A stretch of DNA of 64,000 nt from Anthoceros angustus (Eukaryota > Streptophyta > Anthocerotopsida > Anthocerotales > Anthocerotaceae), in the NCBI GenBank assembly GCA_010909165.1, contig MU008196.1, positions 124,001 through 188,000 on the forward strand. Reading direction: 5' to 3'. The notes under the pieces are model-generated. The model saw nothing but the letters and a program-made list of their open reading frames with translations. It searched no databases and had not been told where the DNA came from. The position numbers and the translations under genes are program-made. Shown here in pieces: positions 1 through 11,527 of this stretch (positions are counted from its first letter, which is position 1; the number at the start of each line of letters is the position of its first letter).

Positions 1-453
1 GGACGCAACGCAGTGTTGCCGAATGTGGTGAAGGACACTTACTCCATCCCTGTTGACTGGAGCAAAGATGCAAATGTGTGCTTGGCACAGGTTCAAGCCA
101 GAGCAGAAGTATTTCAAAGAATTCTTCCCATGGCTATGGACAATTTGGCTGTGGCCCAGCATCGGGACCAGCTGAGGTATGCTTATACGCGGGGGGGCTC
201 GTGGAAGCCCAAAGCTCGCAAGTTTGCATCTGGAGATTACGTGTACTTGCAGCACAGGCCTGCAAGCACGTTAGATGTCAGCACAGGGAGGCTTATCCTG
301 AGAGTTGTCCAGGTTGGTGAGCAAGGTGTGGTTGAACTTGAAGGAAGAGATGGCAGAAGGTGCAAGGAACACATGAAGCATTTGGCTCCATGCCATTTGC
401 CCGATCGGATACCGAACGTGCCTCGACACCGGACGCCACCAGCAGTTGCCTGA
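1..453 (+). pseudogene. Ty3/gypsy integrase, C-terminal end (partial)
   Basis: The frame is open from the first base of the window to a stop at 451-453, so the 5' part lies outside. The visible ~150 residues look like the end of a retrotransposon integrase. A basic helix (AQHRDQLRYAYTRGG) is followed by an SH3-like C-terminal domain with GDYVYLQ, a TLD-STGR-LRVVQV strand and the ending HMKHLAPCHLP. That order and wording fit plant and algal Ty3/gypsy Pol proteins, where this domain binds DNA during integration. No catalytic core or LTR is visible. The assignment rests on motif recognition only. Confidence 0.6.
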
Positions 454-1305
454 GGAGTGTGGACACACTGGACGAAGAATTCATGTTGCTATGTGACAAG
501 CGTGGTTACCATCTGCTTTGCCTCAAACCGGCCGACTGTTCCGGAAGGAGAATGGCTATGTGAGCAGCATGTGTGCTAAGTGTGAACGTGGCTCTGTAAG
601 GTGGTACCGAGGTTGTCTTAAATTCACACACGTTGGAAGTAGCGTGATGTGCAGTTGAAGAAGGACACAAGATGCTTGGGGCCAAATTCACAAAAACGGG
701 ATCGCACATGCTAAGGCGGTGAGTTGTTGCGAGAAGCGATTACTGCATGTGCAAGGAATTGTGAAGAGGAATTCAGACGAGGAGGGACAAGCGACAAGGG
801 TCTAATTCCTCGGAAACGAGACGAAATTGGGCACACATAGCTGCGAGCATCTCATTTTGGAAGAGGAACCTTTGCATGCATCGATCGGGCTGGTTGAGAA
901 TTCCTCACAGTGTGTTTCTAAAGGTGGTTTCAGCTGTTTGGAGCTGGATAGAGAGCGCCATGGTCAGGCCCGTTTCATACGTGCATAGGAGAAGGCGTAA
1001 AGTCCCCTATCACAATTACGGAAGGTGAAGCGTCGAAGAGGTGCCACCGTCAATCAAGCGCAAGAGGGGCGACGCAAGCATCCTTTGTCGGCGAACATGG
1101 AAAGCCGGCGAGTTTGAGGCAAGCCGATCCCGAATCAAGGAGCGGCCGACGGCGGAGGGGAACACCACGTTCGCCTCTCGCAGCTGGAGCGCCGCCCCAA
1201 GGCAACTGGGCGCACCTCGATCCTACTCAGTACAGCATGTATGTCTGTCGGCTGAAAATTCGAGGTTGCACCTAGGGCTGGTAGTTCTCACCCTGCACAG
1301 CAGCC
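454..1305. other. Unassigned spacer, no gene recognised
   Basis: About 850 bp between the integrase end and the next open frame. Only short frames are present and none resembles a known protein. If the integrase belonged to a complete element, the 3' untranslated part and an LTR could lie here, but no second LTR copy exists in the window to prove it. Confidence 0.4.
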
Positions 1306-1674
1306 ATGGAGGAGGTCTCGCACAAGCGAGGTAGAATCGAATCATGCCCTCCGGTGTGCTATGAGCCGCAATTCAAGCAAGTTTGCGGGCGGATGGGACC
1401 CCAATTTGTGGATGACGAAGATGCGGGTAAGTGGAGCATCTTCTACTCCCGCCAAGATATGACCGGGCAGGTATTCCACCGAAGTTATGAGAGCTTCACA
1501 TCTTCCTCAGATGTTGAGGAGCATCATGACTGTAGGGTGGAGCATTATCCCACGGAACACCGGATTTGTTTGAGCTCCAGTCGGGGTCTGGCGTTTGCCA
1601 CGGACTGGACAAGCTATCTGAGAGGGTGCATGGAGGAAGTTGCAGCATCACTTCCAAATGCATCAATGGTTTGA
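1306..1674 (+). CDS. Hypothetical ORF (122 codons)
   Basis: Begins with a true ATG (MEEVSHKRGR) and ends at a stop at 1674. The composition is mixed and not low-complexity, with several aromatic and acidic residues. I recognise no domain. It lies among mobile-element debris, so it may be an exon or degraded part of a transposon protein rather than a host gene. Confidence 0.25.
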   Translation: MEEVSHKRGRIESCPPVCYEPQFKQVCGRMGPQFVDDEDAGKWSIFYSRQDMTGQVFHRSYESFTSSSDVEEHHDCRVEHYPTEHRICLSSSRGLAFATDWTSYLRGCMEEVAASLPNASMV

Positions 1675-1697
1675 TGGGATGAGGTTGCCAGAGTTCG

Positions 1698-2170
1698 TTG
1701 GAGGGGGACACATACCCTCGTCGCTTGATTTTTCTCAAAGAGTGGTTTCGAGTTTTCCACCATCTGCGACAGGCATCATGTGGTAGGTGGCCTCGCTTTA
1801 CATTCGACCAACAATTGAGGACCCCTCATGTTGATCGTGCTTGGACTCGAGAGGAGAAGAATGCTTTCAACTGTCTCGGGGGCTCGCCACCACATCTACA
1901 CTTCCGTAGTTACCGTTTTCAATTACCCAACACGAAGCTTACGGTCGGGACATGGATGCGGACAGATGGCGTACATCCCTTTTCAGATTCGATGCAGCGC
2001 TTTGTGGAAGAACAGTTGGCGATCTCTGGATTCAAGCTGCCCAGCGAGATTACGATTAAGCAGAGGCACAAGAAGACCCATCAGATGATGAGGATCTAGA
2101 AGATGACGCCATTCCTCCTCCTCGGACCGTCAGTGTTGGACAAGCTACGTTCTCGCTGGTGGGGACGTTG
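1698..2170 (+). other. Possible coding remnant ending at a splice donor
   Basis: Two overlapping frames look protein-like. One runs to 2099 (for example LPNTKLTVGTWMRTDG and FVEEQLAISGFKLPSE) but has no ATG start. The other contains an acidic stretch (DPSDDEDLEDD) from about 2060 and reaches a good donor, GTAAGT, at 2171. This looks like an exon end or a frame-broken transposon protein. If the donor is real, the repeat array that follows would lie in the intron. Function unknown. Confidence 0.2.
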
Positions 2171-2276
2171 GTAAGTAGTTGTTTGTTTTTTTCTAGGCCA
2201 AGATGGTCTAAACAATTTTGTGGGAAACCAGGTGGCTAGGCCTCCAAGTTTCCTGTGTGTCATCCTCGGCGACCAG

Positions 2277-4056
2277 GCTCTTTGTAGCCTTGCCCTTGGC
2301 CATAGGCCAAGGACAAATTAAGGCTAGGATTGTTGCTCTGGGCCAAGGCCAAGGAGATCGCAGCGGCGGAGCTTAGTGACTTAGCTTTGTAGGCAGGCTA
2401 GGTAGGCATGCGCTATCACGGCTGTCACAGTATCATCTTTATTCTTGTATGGGAAAGCAGAGCACCTAAGACTCTATTTGGATCGACTAGAGCATCCCGG
2501 CATAAGCCACGAATCTTGAAATGACTAGATCTTGGAGCATCTCGGGCATAAGCCACGATCTTTGAATGTCATGTACATGGCCCATGGATGGCCTGCACAT
2601 GACATGTATGCATGTATGCATGTGTGCCATGTATGCATGCGTATGGAGATGAAGGATGACATGTGATGCATGTGGCGGTGATGTGTCATGGCGCATGCAA
2701 TCTATATGCATGGATTATGCATGTAAGGTAGCGGTGCTATAGCATATATAGATAGCATTTATATTAGAAAATACATAAAATCATAAATCAAGGAAAAGGA
2801 CGAATAGGCTGTTAAACACATAAAATATTATTATTTGAAGGCCAAGGAAAGTAGGATTATAAAGTGCCCACCATCGATACGGTGGACACTTCATCGAGAA
2901 CTCGGGGTTTTGCCTATATATGTAGGCACCCACCATGGATTCTCGGATTGTTGATGTTTGTCTTGTTCTAATAGACAGCCATACCCGTCCCTGTGTCTTT
3001 GTCTCCTAGAGGTTCTTGTGGTTCGTTGCATTACGGTTGGGAGAATTTTCCAGCTTGATTTCACCATGTTGCGGTCCGGGCTGCCTCTCTTAGGCAAACC
3101 CGGTCTCTTTTATAGCCTTGCCCTTGGCCATAGGCCAAGGACAAATTAAGGCTAGGATTGTTGCTCTGGGCCAAGGCCAAGGAGATCGCAGATGTGACGG
3201 TGCTTAGTGACTTAGCTTTGTAGGCAGGCTAGGTAGGCATGCGCTATCACGGCTGTCATCTTTATTCTTGTATGGGAAACAGAGCACCTAAGACTCTATG
3301 GTGGATCTTGACTAGAGCATCCCGGCATAAGCCACGAATCGAAATGACTAGATCTTGTTGGAGCATCTCGGGCATAAGCCACGATCTTTGAAGTGTGATG
3401 ATGTCATGTACATGGCCCATGGATGGCCGCACATGACATGTATGCCATGTATGCATGTGTGCCATGTATGCATACGTATGGAGATGAAGGATGACATGTG
3501 GTGATGTGTCATGGCGCATGCAATCTATATGCATGGTTATGCATGTAGGCGCGGTGCTATAGCGCATATATAGATAGTGATTTATATTAGAAAATACATA
3601 AAATCATAAATCAAGGAAAAGGACGAATAGGCTGTTAAACACATAAAATATTATTATTTGAAGGCCAAGGAAAGTAGGATTATAAAGTGCCCACCATCGA
3701 TACGGTGGACACTTCATCGAGAACTCCCGGGGTTTTGCCTATATATAGGCACCCACCATGGATTCTCGGATTGTTGATGTTTGTCTTGTTCTAATAGACA
3801 GCCATACTGTCCTGCATGTCTTTGTCTCCTAGAGGTTCTTGTGGTTCGTTGCATTGTCGAGGTTGGGAGAATTTTCCAGCTTGATTTCACCTGTTGTGGT
3901 CCGTGCCTCTCTTAGGCAAACCCAGTCTCTTTGTAGCCTTGGCCATAGGCCAAGGACAATTAAAACTAGGATTGTTGCTCTGGGCGAAGGCCAAGGAGAT
4001 CATGACGGCGGAAGCTTAGTGACCTAGCCTTGTAGACAGGCTAGGTAGGCATGCAG
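2277..4056. repeat. Tandem array of a ~0.82 kb promoter-bearing repeat (2.1 copies)
   Basis: The marker TAGCCTTG recurs at 2285, 3113 and 3934, giving unit lengths of 828 and 821 bp; the third copy stops near 4056. Each unit has a CCTTGGCC-ATA-GGCCAAGG hairpin near its start (2294-2312 in unit 1), a stretch of ATGCATG/CATGTATG repeats, an AT-rich segment, and a TATA-like GCCTATATATAGGC before ACCCACCATGG. Copies differ mainly by short indels. No protein is encoded. It could be an array of solo LTRs or a TRIM-like element; there is no clear PBS or polypurine tract. Confidence 0.75.
3737..3750 (+). promoter_or_regulatory. TATA-like box inside a perfect 14-bp palindrome
   Basis: GCCTATATATAGGC is self-complementary over all 14 bases and contains a TATA-box core. 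The first unit has the same place interrupted by two bases (GCCTATATATGTAGGC, near 2911). Its setting in a non-coding repeat, about 15 bases before an ATGG context, suggests the promoter of a retroelement LTR. Promoter activity is inferred. Confidence 0.4.
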
Positions 4057-4223
4057 CTATGCGGCTGCTGCGCGACACGCGACAGCTAGCCCGCCCAACC
4101 TGTCGGTTGTGTGCTCCTCAAGCATGCGCACCCCAGCATGCTTGGAATGAGAGCGTGAAAGGGGCTGACCTCCTCCTTATCATGTAGTGACCACAAAGAT
4201 CTAGAACATGCCATCTAGATTAC

Positions 4224-4481
4224 ATGTTCCATATGTTCAAATGCGCATTTGCCCTGGTGGAATGCCCATGGTGTGAGATCGCCAGAGGGGTCAAGCTGGA
4301 CTCAAGGGGGAAACCAACACAGACAAGACTGCAGCTGAACAAGGTGGACGGAGGGTGGGAACATGCGCTTTATTCCACGATCTGGCGTGAGGCAAAACGC
4401 ATAGTGGCTGCCGTGCATATGTCTTTGCGATGCACGCGATTACCTACACATTTCCAACGAGCCACCGTACAGCAGCTGTGA
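4224..4481 (+). CDS. Hypothetical ORF (85 codons)
   Basis: Starts with ATG (MFHMFKCAFA) and ends at 4481. It contains a CPWC motif and a basic C-terminal half. No family is recognised. It may be a transposon remnant, since the flanks are repeats. Confidence 0.15.
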   Translation: MFHMFKCAFALVECPWCEIARGVKLDSRGKPTQTRLQLNKVDGGWEHALYSTIWREAKRIVAAVHMSLRCTRLPTHFQRATVQQL

Positions 4482-4519
4482 CATGGGATCGCACCTATTC
4501 ACCCACTGCCCCTTCCACT

Positions 4520-5640
4520 TCATTTCCTTTGACTCGATAGAGCTTTGAAGTTTAGCCAAGCCTCTGGCACAGGCTTGTCCGCCTTCCCAATAGGGCAAGG
4601 CTGGCCCTTGTGCTTCAGACAACGGGCACTGCCCCTCGACCAGCTAGACCGATGCTCGATTGTCTCAAAAACACAATCAAAGCATCGGTCTAGACGCTCA
4701 TACCATACATCCATGTCGTCGTCGAGCTCTCGCATGGACACCTCTCCTTCATCACCACTGTCCTGGCTTGCAATTTGGCCCAACTGGGACAACTTCGAAG
4801 GAGACCACCCTCCCCACTGGTCGTGAATAGCAGTGCCCCTCGCTGAAGCAGCAGGAGTAGAGGGCATGGGCCTCGTTCCCACAGCACACACCTCCACACC
4901 TAAGGCGGGTTTCTCTTCTTCCATGATACCAACAACCAACTACGTCTGCAGGATGAAGTCGTTTGTAGATTTGGAGATTCTAATGGTCACTCTGGGTCAA
5001 ACGGTCAAACGCTGTGAAACCCATCAAAGCCGTGCTGCTGCAGGCATGGACGTGAATATGGCAGGCGTTACTTACATGACAAAGACAATACACTATGCGG
5101 GCACATTTTTACGGCTGAATTATTCACTGCGTCAGCGGTGTGGTCCCACAGCATGCAAAAGCATCCAACTGCCCTTGCCAGGCATGACATCCACAGCCAA
5201 AACGCTGTCGTGGATAGGGAAGATGTGACTGGTCCACTTGCTCGTCACGGTGAAAAATGCTGGTATGGTGCGGCGGGTGTCACTTGCTTAAAACCAGCGA
5301 AGTCCAGGACCATTGATGGAGGATCTCTCACCTTGTCACACTCAAACCACTTCACTTCAACCACAATCGTTGAAAAATCACCCCCCTCGCATGTCACGTC
5401 CAATATGCTCAACCTGCCCAAAGAACTCTGACTTTTCAGGCGTTCCCATGTCAAATGATCCATGGACCCAGCTATCTTGTGTAGCTGTACGGTTTTCATC
5501 AGCGGCGATAGCTCGAAAATGATATCCTGTTGTTCAAGCCCGGTATGTATTCCATGAGCCGGTGTATGCACTCGCCGAGATGTAAGCTCCACAAGGAAGG
5601 ACTGGCGCGTGCTTCCATGACCAAACAGGAGGGATGACAC
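4520..5640 (-). pseudogene. Possible CACTA transposon C-terminal remnant
   Basis: On the minus strand, 5640-5245 encodes ~131 residues. The segment ILDVTCEGGDFSTIVVEVKW followed by FE resembles the vvlF-x-vkWf core of DUF4216, which follows the transposase in plant En/Spm proteins. Further downstream (4939-4520) lies a 139-codon frame with an acidic segment. Frame breaks separate the two. There is no matching transposase on this strand, because the gypsy element begins at 6228. The identification is tentative. Confidence 0.3.
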
Positions 5641-6227
5641 CCGAGGCTCCTACATGCGCGAAAAGCCTCAGCCATTTGTAGGTATGTTCGGTAGGCTCAT
5701 TGTTCGGTTAGATTAGGGAATTGGCATAACTTCTCCCGGATCAAAGCCGGATGCAATCGTAGCGTGGGCCCTTGTCACGGATTACTGCCTTCTCCCTCGC
5801 TCTGCGAGTTGGAATCCATAGCCAGTGACGACAACAAGCTCTGTTTCAAGTGGGGTCACCGTCGATTGTGAAAAAATGGGCGTGAACAGTCAGTGGCCCT
5901 GAAGTCACCTTATAACGCCGTTGTCTTGGGAGAGCGTAAGCCATGTACTCGAGGATAGGCGCAAAGGCGGGCGTCACATCGGCTTCATATGCGTCTTATA
6001 CGCAATCAGGGGTATTGGCCAATATCACTTGGGAATCCATTGGTGCCAGTTGGCACTCATGGCTGCACACCGTTGGGTTACTTCCCAACAGGGATTGATG
6101 AGGACATGAATGTCGTGCTCAAAAGGCACATGTTTGAAGCTGAATGCAATCGCGGCCTACGTTCTAGGGGAATGGTGCCGCCGGCAGCAATGAGCCATAT
6201 TACTGCGGATGAGCGCCCATGTCCTGT
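5641..6227. other. Unassigned spacer upstream of the gypsy element
   Basis: Nearly 600 bp with short open frames on both strands and no recognisable motif. It ends at the TGTGGC that starts the left LTR. No inverted copy of the right flank (15728 onward) is seen here, so a target-site duplication could not be found. Confidence 0.4.
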
Positions 6228-8151
6228 TGTGGCAAGCTCGTACGCGATTTTCACCGATGGCTAGCCGAAATGGCACTTTTTGATCAATCCCGTGGTCGTT
6301 GTAGGAAGAAGTCCACCCCAAGGAATGATGGGCTCCGTTTGCAGCGTTCGGTGATTCTTACCTCACTTTGCGCCTGCTCATCCCTCAACGCACACATACT
6401 CCTAACTACTTAGCGTTCACCGTCTGAGCCGGTATGGCCAAGCGTTTAGGGACCTGTCACATCTCAGATTGCTCACATCTGCCACTCACACTTCCGGTCC
6501 TTTCCTCTCTCCCTCACGCTACACTCATCGGTCTTAGGGAAAAGGCGCGTGGGTTACATCCGGACCTCCTCAACGTCGTTAGCCGGGCCTCTCCGTCTGG
6601 GCTCTGCACGCCCTCCGGAGTTCCTCCTACCTCTCGTCCGGCCCCGGTGGCCGGGTCGCCTGGACGAGCACGTCACCACCAAGTCTTCCTCGTCCTCCCC
6701 TCGCACACACCACAACACGTTAGGCCCGCTACCAGTCCCCCGATCAATCTCCCCGAGCCGCCGTGCCCGCCGCTGACTCAGACTCACGTTAGCAAGAAGA
6801 CACACAAAGGTCTGCAAGAACGCAGATCAACACCAAGAGAAAGATGATTTATCTGTGCCTTAGCCCTCTTATACTACGCCAAGGTCGGCGCCTTTATTAC
6901 ACCTCTATTTTTGAGCCGAGGGCCACTGTGTGCCTAACCAGCCGCCTACTACCCCGCTTATTCCGCCTATCGCCGGTGGTGGGGTGGGATGGCCCCTCGA
7001 CCCTTCTTGGCACCGGCCCAAAGTCGAGCCTTTGTCGGCCGCGGCGCATCTAACGGATGATCCGCGGGCGAAGGACCCTTCCTCTTCGAGGGTCTCAGTT
7101 GCGCCACCGCGTGGCGGCTCGACAACGGCGGCCACCACCAAGTCTTCCTCGTCCTCCCCTCTTCTCTCGGGCCCCTCGCGCAGGGCCCTCCTCCAAGGGC
7201 TGGATCACTGGAGGACCGGGTGGCTCTCCCCCACTCCCCGAGTTTGGACCTCAGGACCCTGTCTCGACTCGGGGTCCGGACCTCGGGGTCCGGACCTCGG
7301 GGTCCGGACCTCGGGACCCTTCCTCTTCCGGGGTCCGGACCTCGGGGTCCGGACCTCGGGGTCCGGCCCGACCCAACCCTTCCTCTTCCGGGGTCCGGAC
7401 CTCGTGGATCATTACCAGAGTCTGGATCCCTAAGTCCGGACCTCGGGGTCCGGACCTCGGGATCCGGCCTTTCCTCGAGTCCGGACAAAGTCCGGACCTC
7501 GGCTCCCGGGCATGCCTTCCTCACGGGCTAGTCAGGTTCATCTCTTGGGGCCTCCCTTGGTTCCTTGGCAGCTTGCCGGAGGCTGCAGCGCGTTGCGCCT
7601 TCTTGGCGTTGCCTCAGACCTCAACGCGGTGAGCAGCGGGCGTCAGGTGTCCGAGATACCGCCAGAGAGCGGTTGCGGGCGCAAGATCGCGGTGTCTCGG
7701 TGCGTGAGACCTTCTTCCGACCACGCCTTGAGAATGGGGCGGGCGCCTCTTCCACGTAGCATGGCTTACTCGGCCCTGCCTCCGCGTACTCGGCCTTACT
7801 CGCGTGCTACGGCCCCTCTGGCCCGGCCCAGGCGTGAATACCTGCTATAACGGCCTCGCAGGTTCGGTCTGACCAGCTGCATGCCGTCCTCCACTCGAGT
7901 CGTCCGTGGCGTTCGTCGTCCCAACTTCTAAGTTACTTTCCTGGCGTACTTATCACTGGTCACGGAGTGGGTCGGACTTATCCGTTACCTTGCGCGCCAT
8001 CGTAGGTCTAGGTCGTTCCTCACTCCGGTCGGAGTATACTCCAGTGCCGTCCGTGCTAGCATGCTTATTTCCCCCTTTTCGCCTCATTTTATCCTTTCCT
8101 ACAAAAAACAAAACCCTACCTAATTTCTAACCCCGAAGTCCGTAGTCCACA
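6228..8151 (-). repeat. Gypsy 3' LTR (left copy)
   Basis: Shares its length and order with 13829-15727: a start with GTTGTAGGAAGAAGTCC, a central GGTCCGGACC palindrome array (about 7240-7500), the run CCTCATTTTATCC and an end AAGTCCGTAGTCCACA. It is 1924 bp against 1899 bp for the other LTR. Copies differ by many short indels, mainly in GC-rich tracts. Proline/glycine/arginine-rich open frames across the array are a consequence of the repeat, not genes. Confidence 0.85.
7239..7500. repeat. GGTCCGGACC palindrome array in the left LTR
   Basis: Repeated GGTCCGGACCTCG units, several directly adjacent, make a stretch that is almost all inverted repeat. The 10-bp core GGTCCGGACC is self-complementary, so single strands could form many alternative hairpins. 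The same kind of array lies in the right LTR, in an internal insertion and in a duplicated LTR fragment. Confidence 0.8.
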
Positions 8152-8166
8152 TACTCCCTTCTCACT
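8152..8166 (-). promoter_or_regulatory. Polypurine tract of the gypsy element
   Basis: On the minus strand the bases just before the 3' LTR start (TGTGGACTAC) read AGTGAGAAGGGAGTA, a purine-rich run. In LTR retroelements this primes plus-strand DNA synthesis. Its exact contact with the LTR edge supports both the boundary and the orientation. Confidence 0.65.
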
Positions 8167-8211
8167 GTTGGCGTCTCGCCAACACTAAGCGTCAGTACTT
8201 TTCACCGCCGT

Positions 8212-9150
8212 TCACCGAGTGGGCGGTTCACCATCCAAGCTGCGGTGAGCGGACCCATTGGGGTATACCCGTCGACTTGGTAAGGCCCCATCCATCGTAG
8301 GTGGTTTACAGGAAGTGCATATATCGGTATCGTAAGGAGGCGGATCTCCCTCCTTCACATACTCCACGATTCTAAGGCGCCTATCATGCCCACTTGCGTT
8401 GATTACATACATTGCATTGTATTGCGCCTCTTCCGGTCCTCCGTATCTTTGTACAAACCCTAGCAACGCTCCGGTTGGCTCTCTTCATCCGTTAAGCGCC
8501 TTTCCATCATGACCGGTGTTGGCACCTCAAACTCGGCCGGCATAACGGGTGAGTGCCCGCCATTCGAATGTCGGAGTTCGTTGCGTGGTTACCTTCTGCC
8601 GTTACGAGCGCCCATAGCGCGATGGCGACTTTGTATCGATCGTGCGCATAGTTAACCGTCGGCTTATTGAGGATCGGAGATAAGTCCATTGGTCTTCTCG
8701 TCGATCGTTGGCCTTGGATTGTAGGGGCGTTTCGATGTGTGATGCGAAATAGTCCGTCATTGCGTTATCACATCATTGAGGAAATGGGTTCCCCTATCAC
8801 CGGTACCAGCGGACACCCATACCTTGTGATGATGTTTTCGTGAGGAATTTGGCCACCGTGCTCGCATGATCCGTTACGGTAGCGGCCGCTTCAACCCACA
8901 GTGCGATGTTGCCACCAAGATGTACCGCTTAGTGTGTGCACAGTGGTTGGCGTATGGGTCCAGCAGTCGATGCCCACATTTCTCAAAAGGCGCTAGTGCT
9001 AGTATGGGCACTACGGCCATTGAGTTGTGGCGTCGGCTTCCGATCGTGACAAGCATCACACTTCTTCACAATTGGTGTGTTTCCCCATACATGGTGGGCC
9101 ACGACCCGACCTCAAGATTTTCTTGGTGGTGACTGCTGTTGCATAATGTC
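8212..9150 (-). pseudogene. Gypsy integrase (decayed)
   Basis: Between 9150 and 8700 the minus strand carries NSMAVVPILALAPFEK followed, after a shift, by RYILVAT, the start of the integrase core where the first catalytic Asp sits. Further on come an ALWA stretch (near 8610) and, at 8466-8212, a C-terminal domain with RRLRIVEYVKEGD and a shifted RWMGPYQV-like segment (GPY/F type). Several frameshifts and stops are present and the catalytic triad is not intact in any frame. No chromodomain is seen. Confidence 0.65.
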
Positions 9151-9220
9151 CACCACCTAGTCCTTCGTGCATCCCTTTATTACCACCTCCGTTTGCTTTG
9201 GAGGTACCTTCCCACTCGGC

Positions 9221-9785
9221 CTACCTTAAAGATGCGTTACATAGGAAAGGCGGCGTAGTGCACAAAGGCTGTGGACAGTTCGATTCGTTGGGTAGCTCCA
9301 TCTCCCATAGGTACCGTTCCAACTCCGCGTAAGAGGCCGCCCTGCGTCGCTCCCTTCTCCGCTTGTGGGTCCATTCACCAGGGTTTGTCCATTGTGCTCC
9401 TCTACCTCCTCCTCTATCGCGCCACCAATTCCTCATCCGGAAGGCGTCCTCTTGATCCTGGGGCAGGCTCGTCTTTAATCTGGATAAGAAGTCGCGTTTG
9501 GTGTTGCCCTTGCCTAGTCTCCACCTCAAATGTGAACTCCAGAGCAGAATCCACCTCGCAATTCGTGGGACAAGTGCCTTGTTCACCAAATGCTTGGTAG
9601 TGATCAACATAGAACACAAACTCATTGGGCGAAGGTAGTGTGAATTTCTTAGCAGCGTATACCATTCCAATGCCTCTCGCTCCGTAGTAGTGTACCTCCG
9701 TTCCGTCGTGGTTCTTCAGCGTAGTAGATTGGGTGATCCCTCGTTTATCATCTTTTGTGAGCACTACCCCATGGCGGTGACACAT
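9221..9785 (-). pseudogene. Gypsy RNase H (decayed)
   Basis: Minus-strand frames contain GVVLTKDDK, GMVYAAKKFTLP, FVFYVDH and, in the other frame, IARWILL and DFLSR. These are the signature blocks of Ty3/gypsy RNase H (VDH-ALxxL and the tether before integrase). At least two frameshifts split it. RNase H removes the RNA template during reverse transcription. It is inactive here. Confidence 0.75.
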
Positions 9786-10600
9786 CCGTACACATGGAAT
9801 CGCTTCCCCGGTCCAGGTCCTTTGGTCTTGGGGCGACAGTGGTGCGGAGGTCTCTGAATGCCGCCTCCCTTTGGCGTCGGGTCCATTCCTCCTCCTTCTG
9901 AGTAGCTCACATTAGCACAGGCCCGCTTTGCAAAATCTTGTATGAAGCGCCTATAGTAACCACCATGCCGGGAATCCCGTAACTCCTTCAAGTTCGTTGG
10001 TGGCTGCGAGGTGGATGACTTTCACCTTGTCTTGGTCCACCTCTATCCCTCTTCGACACTCGGTGCCCCAACAAGATTCCCTCTGTCATGCAGTAGCACT
10101 TCTCGGGATGCGAGGCAGTTGAGTCTCCTACATCGTTCCAAACACTTCAAATGTCACGTGTTTGTCCTCCTCTCCGTGCACCTGATCGTCAAGAACACCT
10201 CCATGAAGTCCCTCGGGAATTCCGGAAGACATTGGTCACCATCCGCATAAATGATCCGGGTGCTCTGTCATCCGAAGGCACTCCGTTTGTAGGCAAGCGT
10301 CCCCACTCCGTGGTGAATGTTGTCTTATCGGTCAGGCTCCCTTAGGTGCGGTTGTGGAGTGGCCGTCAAGAAGGAGTAGGTACTCACGCCACCTTGTCGA
10401 TATATCGTCCACAAAGGGCATGGGAAATGGTCCTTTTTTGGCGGCGTTAAGCTTTCTCCATCTGACAGACCGAATCGCCCTGCGCTTCTTGACACGACAA
10501 TGGCGCCACCCACTCCTTTTCACGATTGGGAAGATGATGTCGCTTCCGGAATCTTATCGGGACTTCCTTGACCTTGGCGAGTGCTTGGGATTGATTTATC
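9764..10600 (-). pseudogene. Gypsy reverse transcriptase (decayed)
   Basis: Minus-strand blocks include GWRH and KKGPFPMPFVDD (10523-10332), matching the palm-domain start of Ty3/gypsy reverse transcriptase, with the second frame giving KKDHFPCP and TYSFLTA. At 9991-9764, GGYYRRFIQDFAKRA is the thumb/connection hallmark. The catalytic YxDD loop is not readable in one frame. Heavy indel decay. Confidence 0.7.
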
Positions 10601-11527
10601 TTGCCTAATCCGAGCGCTCACGGCTTCGAATCTATCCGGTGTTAGCCTTTGTTTGAATGCCTTTCATATCGTGACCTTGAAAGCAAACACCCATGAATTC
10701 CCCAACAAGCGTGTGAGGTCTCGTTTTAACCCCTCGGCATGCCCTTGCGAATTTGAGAATTTCACAGGCGAACCTCCACGTCTTCCACATCGTCGGGGTT
10801 GGCCGTCTCCCTTTCTCTTTGCTTCGCTCGTCCATCCTCCATCAGGGTTCATCTTCACGCATTCCCCACTCCGAAAGAGCTCGTCCGGTGAAGCAGGTTA
10901 CTTCTCGATTTCTACCTCCGTCCTCTGCTGGACCCTCCTCTTGATTGCCTTCCCCGGCTCTTGTTCATGAGTCCACCCTAAAACAATCGATGACCTCCTC
11001 GTCACCTCCGCTCCAAAGGCGTCCCTCCTAATCCATCTCCTCCTCGACCACGTGATTTTGGGAAAGGGTAGTCCTCATTCGTATCCTCGCGTTCATCGTC
11101 CCCTTGTCTTGGAGGTGTACAGTCTTGTGGTTTCTCCAGTGTGTCCTTACTCAGTGTCGCTACCGTCCTTCCCTCACCGGATCCCAGTCCGGCAAGTGTA
11201 TTTCCTTCCGTCCAAAGTGTAGTTTTGTCGGCGAGGCCCGGCCAAGGCTAGGACCTCATACCCAGGTCGGGTCGATAATGACAAAATCTAATGTATAGGG
11301 GCTCCGCTATGGTGGCTTGGACTCGGACAACTCCCTGCTGGCGCTGCGACATGTCGCCATCACGAGGGTTTTGGTGGATGGCTCGAAGGTGGTGAACCCG
11401 GCCGTCTTGCGGTGGCCTCGGTGATGAGGTTCCTCGACCCGTGTCTAGAGGCACGTTTTTAATTACACACGCAATTTCCACTGCTGGCGAGTCGTATGAG
11501 ATCGACCCTTACCTCACGTTCTTGCCC
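10601..11527 (-). other. Gypsy internal region, no domain readable
   Basis: Lies between the reverse transcriptase remnant and the gag-like frames, where protease would be expected. Only short frames are open and I see no DTG/DSG aspartic-protease motif in them. Confidence 0.4.

Noticed and set aside
13-453. Use of the GTG at position 13 as a start codon
   Set aside because: The frame is open to the window edge and the domain is the C-terminal end of an integrase, so the real start is outside the window.
2487-3567. Histidine/methionine-rich minus-strand frames in the tandem repeat
   Set aside because: They are direct translations of ATGCATGT repeats and occur in each unit with different breaks.
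6432-6460. tRNA-like text GCCGGTATGGCCAAGCG in both gypsy LTRs (also near 13995)
   Set aside because: It looks like a tRNA-Leu 5' end, but no anticodon arm, T arm or matching acceptor strand follows.
6930-7632. Long Pro/Gly/Arg frames over the LTR palindrome array on both strands
   Set aside because: All six frames stay open because the repeat lacks stop codons; there is no start context and no conservation beyond the DNA repeat.
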